Below are positions 1 through 8,933 of a stretch of 64,000 nucleotides of DNA, piece after piece. Location: contig JAHHHC010000022.1 of assembly GCA_019359515.1 (NCBI GenBank), positions 1 through 64,000 on the forward strand. Reading direction: 5' to 3'. The translations under genes and the position numbers were made by a program. Within the stretch, counting starts at the first letter, position 1. Every line of letters starts with the position of its first letter. This DNA comes from Desmonostoc vinosum HA7617-LM4 (GTDB lineage: Bacteria > Cyanobacteriota > Cyanobacteriia > Cyanobacteriales > Nostocaceae). Under the pieces are notes generated by a model. The model ran no database searches. It was not told the DNA's origin and worked only from the letters and a program-made list of their open reading frames with translations.

Positions 1-23
1 ACCGAAAAGACAAAACGTCATTC

Positions 24-96
24 AGGCGTAAACGCCTTCCGGCAGCTTTCATCCCTTGCCTAAAGTACGGATGTGGCACTATGACGTGCCACATCC
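24..96. repeat. Two hairpins downstream of the toxin gene
   Basis: The sequence shows AGGCGT-AA-ACGCCT at 24-37 and a perfect 11-bp stem GGATGTGGCAC / GTGCCACATCC at 69-96 with a 6-base loop. They lie just past the 3' end of the minus-strand toxin-antitoxin pair. The second could end that transcript, but no T-run follows on the minus strand, so a terminator role is only possible. Confidence 0.4.
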
Positions 97-121
97 TCAA
101 GGGTTTTCAGCCTAGCCATCC

Positions 122-397
122 TTATAAGCGCTTTAATCTTTTATAAACATCATCATCATTACGCTTACCCACTACAATGACTTCTACTAAATCTTGATCA
201 GGAAAATACCTGTAAACGATTCGATATTCGCCACTATCAACTCGATAAAAACCCTGATAGCCCGATAGTTGTTCACTATCGGATGGTAAAGGCTCAACAT
301 TCAAAGCCAAAACCTTTTTTGCAATCTGTGCTGCTATTTTAGGTTGTAAACCATTCAGAAAATCAAGAACGGTTGCTAGACCATCAAGTTTCGCCAT
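122..397 (-). CDS. RelE/ParE-family toxin
   Basis: A 91-residue basic protein with the RelE/ParE fold signature: an N-terminal helical half (residues 1-40), then the strand-rich core GEYRIVYRYFP and VEVIVVGKRNDDDVYKRL at the C-terminus. RelE-type toxins are mRNA interferases and ParE-type toxins poison gyrase; the sequence alone does not decide between them. Its ATG lies inside the end of the upstream Phd/YefM antitoxin gene with a 14-base overlap, which indicates translational coupling and a type II toxin-antitoxin operon. The length is normal for the family and no damage is visible. Confidence 0.88.
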   Translation of the reverse strand: MAKLDGLATVLDFLNGLQPKIAAQIAKKVLALNVEPLPSDSEQLSGYQGFYRVDSGEYRIVYRYFPDQDLVEVIVVGKRNDDDVYKRLKRL

Positions 398-653
398 TGG
401 CTATATGTTGCAATGCCGAGGAAAAAGCCTCTGTACCAACCATTTTTGAATGACTCAGAGCAGTTTCAGCGGCTTGACCGAAAACCATATCCTCTAATTC
501 TTGCAGCCGAGAAATTAATTTTTGGTAGCTCTCTGCTGAGATAATTACATGGCTAGGCCGTGATTGTTTGGTCAGTAGAACTGGCTCAGTAGCAGCTTTG
601 TCAAAAACCTCACCATGTTTGTTACGAGCATCTGTGAGAGTATAGGTCTGCAT
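384..653 (-). CDS. Phd/YefM-family antitoxin
   Basis: The DNA-binding antitoxin of the pair. The N-terminus MQTYTLTDARNKHGEVFD matches the Phd/YefM pattern: a short strand, then a helix with conserved Ala-Arg and a hydrophobic repeat. The segment PVLLTKQSRPSHVIISAESYQKL is the second conserved block, and the C-terminal part should wrap the toxin. I chose the ATG at 653 because the family pattern begins there; an upstream ATG at 677 (adding MSKIVKTL) and a TTG at 716 are also open. Such antitoxins usually repress their own promoter, here expected between about 680 and 740. Confidence 0.86.
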   Translation of the reverse strand: MQTYTLTDARNKHGEVFDKAATEPVLLTKQSRPSHVIISAESYQKLISRLQELEDMVFGQAAETALSHSKMVGTEAFSSALQHIANGET

Positions 654-739
654 AAGAGTTTTGACTATTTTAGACATTTTGACTATATTTATTTTATTAG
701 ATAAATCTACTTTCAAGGATATTCAGCACTAAGATTTGG

Positions 740-1525
740 TCAAATTTGCTCAGGATCAATTCCTTGTGCTTGTAGTAATTGCGCCAATCTGGCTGCACGT
801 TGTTCGGCTTGGGTGGCGCGTTGTTCGGCTTGGGTGGCGCGTTGTTCTAACTCAAGGGAATTCAGCAGCCTTTCACCTGTTTGAGCATCTTCCATCACAA
901 CTCGGCCATCCTGAAGTCCAATTAACAGTCCCACTGTTTCGCAAAAAATACGTCCCTCATCATCTGGAGTCAGCGGTAAGTATTGTCCATCAACCAAACG
1001 ATATCCTAGAACTTCCTCAATTACTTGTCGGCGTTGTGTACGTCGGTCAATAATTAAATACTCTTGCACTCCAGCCTGAGCATAATGCTTCACCTTGGTT
1101 TGTCGGTCTTCTTTGCGATAATGGGGAGAAACGACTTCAATGATTAATGAAGGAAGTACCCCTTCTTCAGACACAACAAACTCAGTGCGAATTTGCTCTT
1201 TATTTTGCAATCCAAACACCACAAAAGTATCTGGACAGTGATTTTTCAGATGAGGAATCCCCCATTTAATAATCAAATCACGGAAGACTGCCGTGGTTGG
1301 ATCATCAGCGTAACGGCGCGTTAGCATATCCTTAGCATCGCCTGCGGCATCGTCATGAAAGGTACTGTTGGGCAAGCGATATCCTTGTTGTGGGTGGAGA
1401 AATTCTTCGGATGTTAAGGGAATTTGAACGTAAGTTTCGCTGCCGTCTGGTTCAATAACAGTTTCAGTACGCCAACCGCGTTCAGCTAATTCAGTTGATA
1501 AATCCTGTGGTGTGGTGGCTGTCAT
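740..1525 (-). CDS. Uma2-family (DUF820) endonuclease with coiled-coil tail
   Basis: A 261-residue member of Uma2/DUF820, a restriction-endonuclease-like (PD-(D/E)XK) fold family greatly expanded in cyanobacteria; biological roles are mostly unknown. The core signature is LIIEVVSPHYRKEDRQTKVKHYAQAG (written here in two parts: LIIEVVSP and EDRQTKVKHYAQAGV), followed by EYLIID. The C-terminus (about 220-261) is a coiled coil built from heptads EQRATQA repeated in tandem and encoded by a near-perfect 21-bp DNA repeat around 795-845. It ends in QAQGIDPEQI, a tail closely matched by the Uma2 protein at 15392-16180 (RQMGIDPNQL). It stands alone between the toxin-antitoxin pair and recA. Confidence 0.85.
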   Translation of the reverse strand: MTATTPQDLSTELAERGWRTETVIEPDGSETYVQIPLTSEEFLHPQQGYRLPNSTFHDDAAGDAKDMLTRRYADDPTTAVFRDLIIKWGIPHLKNHCPDTFVVFGLQNKEQIRTEFVVSEEGVLPSLIIEVVSPHYRKEDRQTKVKHYAQAGVQEYLIIDRRTQRRQVIEEVLGYRLVDGQYLPLTPDDEGRIFCETVGLLIGLQDGRVVMEDAQTGERLLNSLELEQRATQAEQRATQAEQRAARLAQLLQAQGIDPEQI

Positions 1526-1797
1526 GGCTAGGACTTACCTTTGGTTAACTTTGGTATCAGCCTAACATACCCGATTTTACACCGTTGCTGAGCGATCGCT
1601 TACTCAAAGTTGCCGCTTCGGCTTGTGCTAATAATTTTTTCTTGTCAAGTCCCTTGCTTACCAATCCCAGAGAAGCTATCTTTGGGTGCAAGTTGGTATC
1701 ATTGTGCAAGAATACCCTAATCAAGTAGCGATCAGTTAGGATCTTGTCACACTTCTTTTATTTGAGAAGTCATATCTCAGATTTTCTGGACTAAAAT

Positions 1798-1811
1798 AGT
1801 ATATCTGTTCT
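1798..1811 (+). promoter_or_regulatory. LexA-box-like site upstream of recA
   Basis: The sequence AGTATATCTGTTCT lies about 50 bases before the recA start. It fits the LexA consensus reported for Anabaena-type cyanobacteria (RGTACNNNDGTWCB) at every defined position except one (T for C in the left half-site). Its placement in the recA leader supports SOS-type control. The rest of 1526-1862 holds only A+T-rich promoter-like DNA and one HIP1-type site. Confidence 0.55.
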
Positions 1812-1862
1812 ACTCAAACTCTCAACTAAACACTCCATAAATCCATATACATAGAGGCAGGA

Positions 1863-2936
1863 ATGGCTATCAATACCGATACTTCTGGCAAGCAAAAAGC
1901 CCTGAATATAGTACTCAACCAGATTGAGCGCAGCTTCGGTAAAGGAGCAATCATGCGCTTAGGCGACGCTACCCGGATGCGGGTAGAGACGATTTCTACC
2001 GGAGCGCTCACTTTAGATTTGGCATTGGGTGGCGGTTTACCCAAAGGGCGAGTGATTGAGATTTATGGGCCGGAAAGTTCTGGTAAGACTACAGTAGCAC
2101 TACACGCAGTTGCGGAAGTGCAAAAAGAAGGGGGTATTGCTGCCTATGTTGATGCTGAACATGCCCTTGATCCCACTTACGCAGGGGCTTTGGGTGTCGA
2201 TATTGACAATTTGCTGGTTTCCCAACCTGATACTGGTGAATCGGCTTTAGAAATTGTCGATCAGCTAGTGCGCTCTGCGGCGGTAGATATTGTAGTCATC
2301 GACTCAGTGGCAGCACTAGTACCCCGCGCCGAAATAGAAGGTGAGATGGGTGATGCTCACGTCGGTTTGCAAGCACGGTTGATGAGCCAAGCCTTACGTA
2401 AAATTACTGGTAACATTGGTAAATCTGGATGCACTGTTATTTTTATCAACCAGTTGCGGCAAAAAATTGGCGTTACTTACGGTAGTCCAGAAACTACAAC
2501 TGGTGGTAATGCATTGAAGTTTTACGCTTCGGTACGCTTGGACATTCGCCGGATTCAAACTTTGAAAAAAGGTACTGATGAATTTGGTAATCGCGTCAAA
2601 GTTAAAGTTGCTAAAAACAAGGTAGCGCCACCTTTTAGAGTAGCGGAATTTGATATTATTTTCGGCAAGGGAGTTTCTACCTTGGGTTGTCTTGTTGACA
2701 TCGCAGAAGAAACAGGAGTTTTGCTGCGTAAGGGGGCTTGGTACAGCTACAACGGTGACAACATTTCTCAAGGTCGAGATAATGCCATTAAGTATCTAGA
2801 AGAAAAGCCAGAGTTTGCTGAACAAATTAAGCAACAGGTGCGTCAAAAATTAGATATGGGAGCGGTTGTTTCTGCTAATTCTGTGGCGAAAGCCAGTGAA
2901 GAAGACGAAGATATCGAATTAGAAGAAGAAGATTAA
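1863..2936 (+). CDS. recA: Recombinase A
   Basis: RecA forms filaments on single-stranded DNA, drives strand exchange and stimulates LexA self-cleavage. The 357-residue protein is full length: Walker A GPESSGKT at residues 69-76, Walker B-like [10 protein letters not shown], the L1/L2 region with [10 protein letters not shown] and [10 protein letters not shown], and a very acidic tail [12 protein letters not shown] that modulates DNA access. The ATG is preceded by AGAGG at the right distance. A LexA-like box lies upstream. The next gene is convergent, so recA is probably monocistronic. Confidence 0.98.
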   Translation: MAINTDTSGKQKALNIVLNQIERSFGKGAIMRLGDATRMRVETISTGALTLDLALGGGLPKGRVIEIYGPESSGKTTVALHAVAEVQKEGGIAAYVDAEHALDPTYAGALGVDIDNLLVSQPDTGESALEIVDQLVRSAAVDIVVIDSVAALVPRAEIEGEMGDAHVGLQARLMSQALRKITGNIGKSGCTVIFINQLRQKIGVTYGSPETTTGGNALKFYASVRLDIRRIQTLKKGTDEFGNRVKVKVAKNKVAPPFRVAEFDIIFGKGVSTLGCLVDIAEETGVLLRKGAWYSYNGDNISQGRDNAIKYLEEKPEFAEQIKQQVRQKLDMGAVVSANSVAKASEEDEDIELEEED

Positions 2937-2961
2937 GTTCATGTGCTGAGAAAGGGCGCGA

Positions 2962-2992
2962 TCGCCAGCCGAAATTTTGACGTTGCTGGCGA
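2962..2992. terminator. Hairpin between convergent recA and kinase genes
   Basis: An 8-bp perfect stem TCGCCAGC / GCTGGCGA with a 15-base loop sits in the 63-bp gap between two converging genes. There is no T-run on either side, so an intrinsic terminator is only a weak call. Confidence 0.3.
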
Positions 2993-2999
2993 TAACAGT

Positions 3000-4427
3000 T
3001 TATTTAACTTCAAATGAGGCAATCATTTTTTCTGCTGTCTGCGAAAATTGACTGTAATCATCTACTGCTGCCGTATATGTAATCACATATGCCTGATTAC
3101 CTTTTAAAGTCCAAACTTGCAAACTTTTGATATTCGTGTTTCCATCTTTGCTAGTAAAAATTAATTGCTTAGCTCTTTTATTAAATAAAGTTGTATCACT
3201 TGTATCGACAATAGTAGCGCTTGGTGTCGTGTCCTTAATTTCTTTGATGAAAGCATCTTTGGACTCATCTAATGTACCGGAAAATTCTTCAGCGCTAATT
3301 GTTACAGTGTCTTGATATTTATCTGTTTCACCTTGTTTAGGTGACAAGAATGTTACTAATTCTTTAGTAATAGGGTCGAATCTCTCTTCAAATTTCCAAG
3401 CTTCGGGATATTTTATTTTTATCCCGGAAGCAGAGTCTTCATATGTCAAAAAATTTGATATTTGAGTTGTTGATTGGAATGCAAATAACCCACCTATTCC
3501 AACAGCTAAAGCTATTCCTAATCCAATGAAAAGTTTCTTTCGTGGTAGTGTAAGTGATAAAGATTGTTGGGTTTTAGCAGCTGGTGATTTATCTAGCGTT
3601 TCTAATGCTTGCAATGCCGCAGTTGCTGTTGAATAACGCTGACGAAAGTCATAGCACACCATTTTATCTAAAATTTCTGCTAGCTGTGGGCTGACTTCTA
3701 CTTGGTTGCGCCAATCAATTTCTCCTGTATCAGCATTTCTTGGTAGTCCTTGAGTGCCATAAGCCATAGGATTAATTGCAGCTAAGGCTTGAATGCCAAT
3801 AATTCCCACTGCATAGATATCGCTACTCAATTGCGGGGTTTGACTGGCTTGTTCACTCGGCATATAACCATGAGTACCAATAGCAACAGTAAAACTGGTT
3901 TGCCCTTGAGAATTAGCTATTTGGGTACTAATTTGTTTGACTGCGCCAAAATCAATTAGTACTATTTTGCCATCTGGCTGCCTGCGCCGAATATTAGCAG
4001 GTTTGAGATCCCGGTGAATGACGTTGTTTTGATGAACAAATACCAAAACTTCCAAAATATCTTTTAAAAGTTTAATGACTTCAGGCTCAGTCAACGGGTT
4101 GCCTAAAGGAGGTATTTCTTGACTGATATCATGACCTGGAATAAATTCTTGAACTATGTAAAATTCTTGATCCTCTTCAAAATGAGCTAGTAGTTGAGGA
4201 ATTTGATCGTGTCTTCCCAAGATTTCCAGAGTGGCCGCTTCCAGATCAAACAAACGTTTGGCTTGCTGTAAAGTGTATGCATCAGTAGAGAGTGGTCTAA
4301 AATGCTTGACAACGCACTGCGGACTTCCCGGTCTTTGGATGTCTTGAGCTAAGAAAGTTGCACCAAATCCCCCCCCTCCTAGCTGATTGAGAATTTGGTA
4401 GCGTCCACCCACCGTTTGACTCGGCAT
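3000..4427 (-). CDS. Ser/Thr protein kinase with C-terminal PsbP-like domain
   Basis: A 475-residue Hanks-type kinase. The glycine loop LGGGGFGATFLA is near residues 16-27, the VVKHF lysine near 41, the catalytic loop HRDLKPAN at 138-145 and DFGAVKQ at 159-165. The catalytic Asp and Lys are present, so it should be active. A single transmembrane segment (about 298-316, rich in Gly/Ala/Leu) anchors it, and the rest (about 325-475, starting LTYEDSASGIKIKYPEAWKF) resembles the PsbP/DUF1795 fold and probably lies outside the membrane as a sensor. Kinases of this build are common in filamentous cyanobacteria; substrates are unknown. Confidence 0.92.
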   Translation of the reverse strand: MPSQTVGGRYQILNQLGGGGFGATFLAQDIQRPGSPQCVVKHFRPLSTDAYTLQQAKRLFDLEAATLEILGRHDQIPQLLAHFEEDQEFYIVQEFIPGHDISQEIPPLGNPLTEPEVIKLLKDILEVLVFVHQNNVIHRDLKPANIRRRQPDGKIVLIDFGAVKQISTQIANSQGQTSFTVAIGTHGYMPSEQASQTPQLSSDIYAVGIIGIQALAAINPMAYGTQGLPRNADTGEIDWRNQVEVSPQLAEILDKMVCYDFRQRYSTATAALQALETLDKSPAAKTQQSLSLTLPRKKLFIGLGIALAVGIGGLFAFQSTTQISNFLTYEDSASGIKIKYPEAWKFEERFDPITKELVTFLSPKQGETDKYQDTVTISAEEFSGTLDESKDAFIKEIKDTTPSATIVDTSDTTLFNKRAKQLIFTSKDGNTNIKSLQVWTLKGNQAYVITYTAAVDDYSQFSQTAEKMIASFEVK

Positions 4428-4520
4428 TAAATTTACCCTTTCACCTAGAGTTGCTCACTTACTGATTCGTTAATCTTGATTTTTACACATAATCTATGGT
4501 GGTTCTCTATTGTATTTAGG

Positions 4521-4682
4521 AATGGGGAATTGGGAATTGGGAATTGTCCTTCGTCCTTGTCCTTTGTCATTGATTATTCTCCGCGTCACCCGAAGGGTGA
4601 CGCTCGCAAGCTCGCTAACGCAGTCGCCTGCGGAGGGAAACCCTCCTTTACTCGCTGTCTCACCGCGTCCCCGCGTCTTCCT
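4521..4682. repeat. Short tandem repeats and GC-rich dispersed repeat
   Basis: Copies of GGGAATT(G) in tandem (about 4521-4550) are followed by a GC-rich block containing CACCCGAAGGGTG and GCAAGCTCGC, a type of dispersed palindromic repeat common between Nostocales genes. The 3' end of the EAL gene abuts it. No gene is supported here; the + strand ORFs are built from repeat units. Confidence 0.6.
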
Positions 4683-6413
4683 TTATCCACGCAAAACTTG
4701 TACTATCTTTGATGGCAACTCTGTATGAGAACTGATAGTCAGTATCTGAGCAATTTTATCAGCAGGTATGGGACGACTGAAGTAGAAACCTTGTCCTTCG
4801 TGACACCCTCGCTGTTGCAGATAGTCAAGCTGTGCTTGAGTTTCTATGCCTTCTGCTGTGATATTTAATCGCAGGCTCTTAGCTAAGGCAATAATGGCAT
4901 CGGTAACGGCTGCACTATCGGGATTGGATGTGACATCTTGAACAAATGAGCGGTCAATCTTGAGCATGTTAACAGGAAAGCGCTTGAGGTAGTTCAGCGA
5001 TGAATAACCAGTACCAAAGTCATCTAAAGCCAGCGATATGCCCAGTTCTCGTAATTGTTCTAAAGTTTTAATGGAGCGCTGAATATCGCTCACCAAAGAG
5101 CTTTCAGTTACTTCTAGTTCTAAGTAGTGTGCTGCCATTCCTGTCTCTTCAAGGATTTGGCTGACGATTTCTACCAAATTTGGTTGTTCAAACTGTCTAG
5201 CTGATAGGTTCACTGAGATGCGAATTGGAGAGAACCCAGCCAGCTGGCAGGCACGGTTCTGGGCGCAAGCAGTTCTCAAGACCCATTCACCAATTGGTAC
5301 AATTAAGCCGTTGGCTTCTGCGATCGCAATAAACTTGGCTGGAGAAACCAAACCTTGAATGGGATGTTGCCAGCGAATTAATGCTTCTAGTGCTGTAACT
5401 TGTCTAGTGTGCAAATCAATTAAAGGTTGGTAATAAACCAGCATTTCGTTACGCTCTAGCGCTCCATGTAATTCGTTTTCTAAGGACAATCGCTCTTGCA
5501 ATTGAGTATTAATTTCTGGGGAATAGAAATGATATTTACTACGTCCCCGCTGCTTTGCTTGATACAGGGCAATGTGAGCTTGTTGTAATAATTGATCTAT
5601 ACTATTTTGCTCGCCTAACTCATTAATTGTGATGCCAATACTGACTGTAATATGAATTAGATTGCCATCTACAGAAAAGGGTTTTGCTAGCGTACTTAAC
5701 AATAGTTGAGATAGCTTAATGACATTCTCAAAAGAAGGAATAGTTGTACGAGCGATCGCAAATTCGCCTCCATTTAAATAAGTTAAAACATCTGTTTGAC
5801 CAATGCAGGTTATCAAACGTTGAGTAACTGCTCTTAACAACAAATTTGATGTTTCATGTTCCAATGCATGACTCATAGCAGCAAAATCATCGATCCCTAG
5901 TAAAAGGACAGCTATAAGTTGCTGGTTATTCTGAAGTTGAAATAGGGTTTGAAGCAAGCGTTCTCTAAATAAATCTCGATTAGGTAATCCAGTCAAGTTA
6001 TCATAACTGGTGATGTAATGAATTAACTCATCTAACTTATGCAGAGTTTGTGAGGTATCAGCCATTAATGTGCCTGCTTCATCAACAAATTCTGTGGGCA
6101 GTTCTGGTAATGTTTTGGTGTTTAAATAGTTTCGTAATGCAGTGGATGTCAAAATTACTGGGTTCAGGAGATGACGCAGTGCGTAGAGGGTAGCTGCTGT
6201 ACCTCCTAACGTAGCAAAAAGAGCAATGAGCAAAACTCGTATTGCCATCTCCCATGAATATGAGTTTGAGATCACAAAACTAAAAAGTAAAGTCAGCAGT
6301 GGTACATGAGTGCCTAAAAATGCCACTAACATGATTTTGGCAGTATAACTTTTGCTGAGCAATCGAAAATTAGCCAAGAACGAGTACAGGGCGAGGCTAT
6401 AATTGAGTTTCAT
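4683..6413 (-). CDS. Membrane GGDEF-EAL protein, probable c-di-GMP phosphodiesterase
   Basis: A 576-residue signalling protein with two N-terminal membrane helices (LVAFLGTHVPLLTLLF and VLLIALFATLGGTAATLY), then a diguanylate-cyclase-like domain, then an EAL domain. The cyclase active-site motif is degenerate: YLNGGEFAIAR stands where GGDEF is expected, so synthesis of c-di-GMP is doubtful. The EAL half is intact: EALIRW, NLSARQF, DDFGTGYSSL, KIDRSFV and AEGIET are all present. The likely net activity is c-di-GMP hydrolysis, perhaps with the degenerate domain binding GTP. I chose the ATG at 6413; an in-frame TTG at 6443 would add 10 residues. Confidence 0.88.
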   Translation of the reverse strand: MKLNYSLALYSFLANFRLLSKSYTAKIMLVAFLGTHVPLLTLLFSFVISNSYSWEMAIRVLLIALFATLGGTAATLYALRHLLNPVILTSTALRNYLNTKTLPELPTEFVDEAGTLMADTSQTLHKLDELIHYITSYDNLTGLPNRDLFRERLLQTLFQLQNNQQLIAVLLLGIDDFAAMSHALEHETSNLLLRAVTQRLITCIGQTDVLTYLNGGEFAIARTTIPSFENVIKLSQLLLSTLAKPFSVDGNLIHITVSIGITINELGEQNSIDQLLQQAHIALYQAKQRGRSKYHFYSPEINTQLQERLSLENELHGALERNEMLVYYQPLIDLHTRQVTALEALIRWQHPIQGLVSPAKFIAIAEANGLIVPIGEWVLRTACAQNRACQLAGFSPIRISVNLSARQFEQPNLVEIVSQILEETGMAAHYLELEVTESSLVSDIQRSIKTLEQLRELGISLALDDFGTGYSSLNYLKRFPVNMLKIDRSFVQDVTSNPDSAAVTDAIIALAKSLRLNITAEGIETQAQLDYLQQRGCHEGQGFYFSRPIPADKIAQILTISSHTELPSKIVQVLRG

Positions 6414-6837
6414 AATTTGTGAATGAGGATTAAAAGGTAGCAAGTCGCTAATTAGATATTCTGAACAAAGGTATTTTTAATTCCCCATTTAAAGGGATGG
6501 CTGCTAACGTAAATATCCTCGGTTCAGGTTATATAATTATGCTTCCCACTCTTGCTAGCTATTGAATAGAAGTTTATATGTAGTTTTGATAAAGCTTATT
6601 TTGATAATAAAAATAATTATCATAAACCTCAAAAAATATGTATAAAATTAGTGTAAAAATAATTTAAATAAATTGATAAAATTCAGGGCGATCACTCCAC
6701 CCAACCGACAATAAGACTAGATCAACCAGATTTTTACAGTTAAATATTAGCCATTTAATCACTGATTTTTTAGGTATAGACAGTCATTAAATGAAAGAAC
6801 ATAATCTTAGTTAGTAATGAGCAGGGGTATTCACATT
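6414..6837. other. A+T-rich divergent intergenic region
   Basis: About 420 bases between the divergent EAL-protein and lectin genes. It is strongly A+T-rich (6590-6680 especially) and must carry both promoters. No RNA gene, long repeat or convincing operator was seen. Confidence 0.4.
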
Positions 6838-7344
6838 ATGAAACGTGCCATAGTAGTAAGTTTGTTTGTGATTGGCACATTAAGTGCAACACTAGCACCA
6901 ATGGTCTCTGCAAGCCTTACGGAGCAACGCTACTACATACAAGCGAAGCATAGCGGCAAGTGTGTACACCAGCATGGAGGAATTAGAAACATCGGAGGAC
7001 TTGTCACACAATGGGAGTGCATCAATCAACCAAATGTTCAATTAACGCGGGGATGGGCAGACAATGGTTATTTTGTTCTCCGTTTTAAACATAGCGACCT
7101 CTGCCTGACTGTGAAAAATGGACTGTCAGCAAACGGTACTGATATCATCCAATCGACTTGTACAGGATCATCTTCTCAAAAGTGGCGTGAAGTTCGTGTT
7201 GATGGATCGTATGTAAAGATTCAGTCTGCGATCGGCTCATGCTTGCACCAATACGGAGGCATTCTCGACAATGGCGGTAGAATCACCCTATGGGAGTGCG
7301 TCGATCAACCGAATGTCATGTGGAAAATTATTCGAGCCAGATGA
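6838..7344 (+). CDS. Secreted ricin-B-type (beta-trefoil) lectin
   Basis: A 168-residue exported protein. A classic signal peptide (MKRAIVVSLFVIGTLSATL... to VSA) is followed by a single RICIN-type beta-trefoil: repeats start at GKCVHQHGG, LCLTVKNGLS and GSCLHQYGG, with the (QxW)-like turns SQKWREV and NVMWKI. The first and third repeats are nearly the same (CVHQHGGIRNIGG and CLHQYGGILDNGG), so the molecule is internally duplicated. Such domains bind sugars; the target is unknown. The ATG at 6838 gives a clean signal peptide and has AGGGG upstream; an ATG at 6817 would add seven residues. It stands alone on its strand. Confidence 0.85.
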   Translation: MKRAIVVSLFVIGTLSATLAPMVSASLTEQRYYIQAKHSGKCVHQHGGIRNIGGLVTQWECINQPNVQLTRGWADNGYFVLRFKHSDLCLTVKNGLSANGTDIIQSTCTGSSSQKWREVRVDGSYVKIQSAIGSCLHQYGGILDNGGRITLWECVDQPNVMWKIIRAR

Positions 7345-7448
7345 CTCTAATGCAGCGATCGCTGGATATAAAATCGAGAATTAAGTGGCACTGAACTTTC
7401 TGGGTATTCTGACACAAATTCATGATAAGTCTTTAACTGGACACAATA

Positions 7449-8804
7449 TCAATCCTCTAATCGCCGCATTTGGATTTGATGCAGGCGAGGCCCCACAACT
7501 GACACCACAGTAAATTCGAGATTTTGATAGGAAAAAGTTTCACCCTTGGCAGGAATTTTTTGCAACTGATACAGCAAAAAGCCCCCCAGAGTCTGGTACT
7601 CTCTTGTTAAAGGTAAATTGAGATGCAAAATTTCGTTAAGGTCTTCAAGGTTGATTTGTGCTTGCACCAGGAATGTTTGTTTATCTTGCATCTGCTGGAT
7701 TAGCAAATCATCAGTGCTTTCACCTTCGCTAGCATCGCCAATAATTTCGGCAATGACATCTTTGATTGTCACCAACCCCACTGTACCGCCAAATTCATTA
7801 ACTACTATGACCATAGCTGGTTTCTCTTGCTGCATCATGGGCAAAAGTTCGCTTAAGGGCGTGTGTTCTGGGACAAATCGAGCTGGACGCATCCAAGAGT
7901 AAATCTGTGTTTCTAAAGTCAGTTTTCCTACAGCCAAGGGTTGTGCCAAATCTTTAAAGTAAACAATGCCACGAATGTCATCTAAAGATTCACCAATCAC
8001 GGGATAGCGAGAGTAACCAGTAGCAGCCATTTCCTTGAGCAATGTCTGGAAAGTAGCGTCTTTTGGCAAGGCGGCAATGCTAGTGCGGGGAATCATCACA
8101 GATTGTGCCATCACATCCCCAAACTCAAAGATATTATTGAGCAGTTCCCGCTCTGCTAGTTGTAAACCAGTAGATTCTCGTTCTGTCGAAATAATGATTT
8201 GTAATTCTTCAGGAGTAACAGGCGATCGCCAGCTTTGACCTGTATATTGAATACCAAATATTCGCAATAGGCAACGGGTTGATTGGTTGAGAACCCAGAT
8301 AAAAGGGCTAAAAAACCGCACGATCGCCTTTACAGAAGGCCCTAAAAACCGCGCTAGCTGTTCTGAATACAGCATTGCTAGTGATTTAGGGCATAATTCA
8401 CCTAAAACTATTTGTAGATAAGCAATGAGGAAAAAGGCGATCGGAATTGACAGAGAATGAGCGAGCAAAGTAGTCATCTGGCTGGGTAAAGGCCAGGATT
8501 TAAGCCATACATTTATCAGGACGACAATCGTACTTTCGCCAATCCATCCTAGTGCCAAACTAGAGAGAGTAATGCCTAATTGGGTTGTGGATAGCAACCG
8601 ATCAATACTGCGTTGCAACATCTCAACCGCGATCGCTGGGATATCACCAGCCTCAACTAGTTGGTGAATGCGCGATCGCCGCACACTCACCATCGAAAAC
8701 TCCGCCGTTACAAAAAAGGCATTTATAGTAATCAGTAGTAGCACTGACAACAATCGCAGCCCTAAATCTGTCCAAATTAAGCCAGGAAAACCATTCACCG
8801 CCAA
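7449..8804 (-). CDS. CNNM/CorC (HlyC)-family membrane protein
   Basis: A 451-residue protein with the layout CNNM (DUF21) transmembrane domain (about 1-200), two CBS domains (about 215-345, including IPRTSIAALP and KPAMVIVVNEFGGTVGLVT) and a C-terminal CorC_HlyC domain (about 360-450). The family acts in Mg/Co homeostasis; the old 'hemolysin' label is not a function. The start is unclear: the frame opens with TTG at 8804 or GTG at 8798, and the nearby ATG at 8811 is out of frame, so a non-ATG start seems to be used. Downstream lies the lectin gene, convergent. Confidence 0.88.
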   Translation of the reverse strand: MAVNGFPGLIWTDLGLRLLSVLLLITINAFFVTAEFSMVSVRRSRIHQLVEAGDIPAIAVEMLQRSIDRLLSTTQLGITLSSLALGWIGESTIVVLINVWLKSWPLPSQMTTLLAHSLSIPIAFFLIAYLQIVLGELCPKSLAMLYSEQLARFLGPSVKAIVRFFSPFIWVLNQSTRCLLRIFGIQYTGQSWRSPVTPEELQIIISTERESTGLQLAERELLNNIFEFGDVMAQSVMIPRTSIAALPKDATFQTLLKEMAATGYSRYPVIGESLDDIRGIVYFKDLAQPLAVGKLTLETQIYSWMRPARFVPEHTPLSELLPMMQQEKPAMVIVVNEFGGTVGLVTIKDVIAEIIGDASEGESTDDLLIQQMQDKQTFLVQAQINLEDLNEILHLNLPLTREYQTLGGFLLYQLQKIPAKGETFSYQNLEFTVVSVVGPRLHQIQMRRLED

Positions 8805-8828
8805 AGCTCATGTAAAACTCACGCCCTC

Positions 8829-8933
8829 CCACAGGTATTGGGGATTGGGTATCGGGGATTGGGTATTGGGGTATCAAGAAAATTATTTCCCAGTCCCCAG
8901 TCCCCAGTCTCCAGTCCCCAGTTCCCCTACCTT
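8829..8933. repeat. Heptamer tandem repeat block
   Basis: Runs of GGGGATTGGGTAT followed by repeated CAGTCCC heptamers fill the spacer between two minus-strand genes. The end of the upstream exported-protein gene meets the repeat directly. Confidence 0.75.

Noticed and set aside
740-1525. Grouping the Uma2 gene with the toxin-antitoxin pair as one defence cassette
   Set aside because: Uma2 genes are scattered singly in cyanobacteria and three occur here in unrelated contexts, so proximity is not evidence.
8653-8877. ATG at 8811 as start of the CNNM/CorC protein
   Set aside because: It is out of frame with the transmembrane domain and gives a short unrelated product; the TTG/GTG start in the right frame fits the family.
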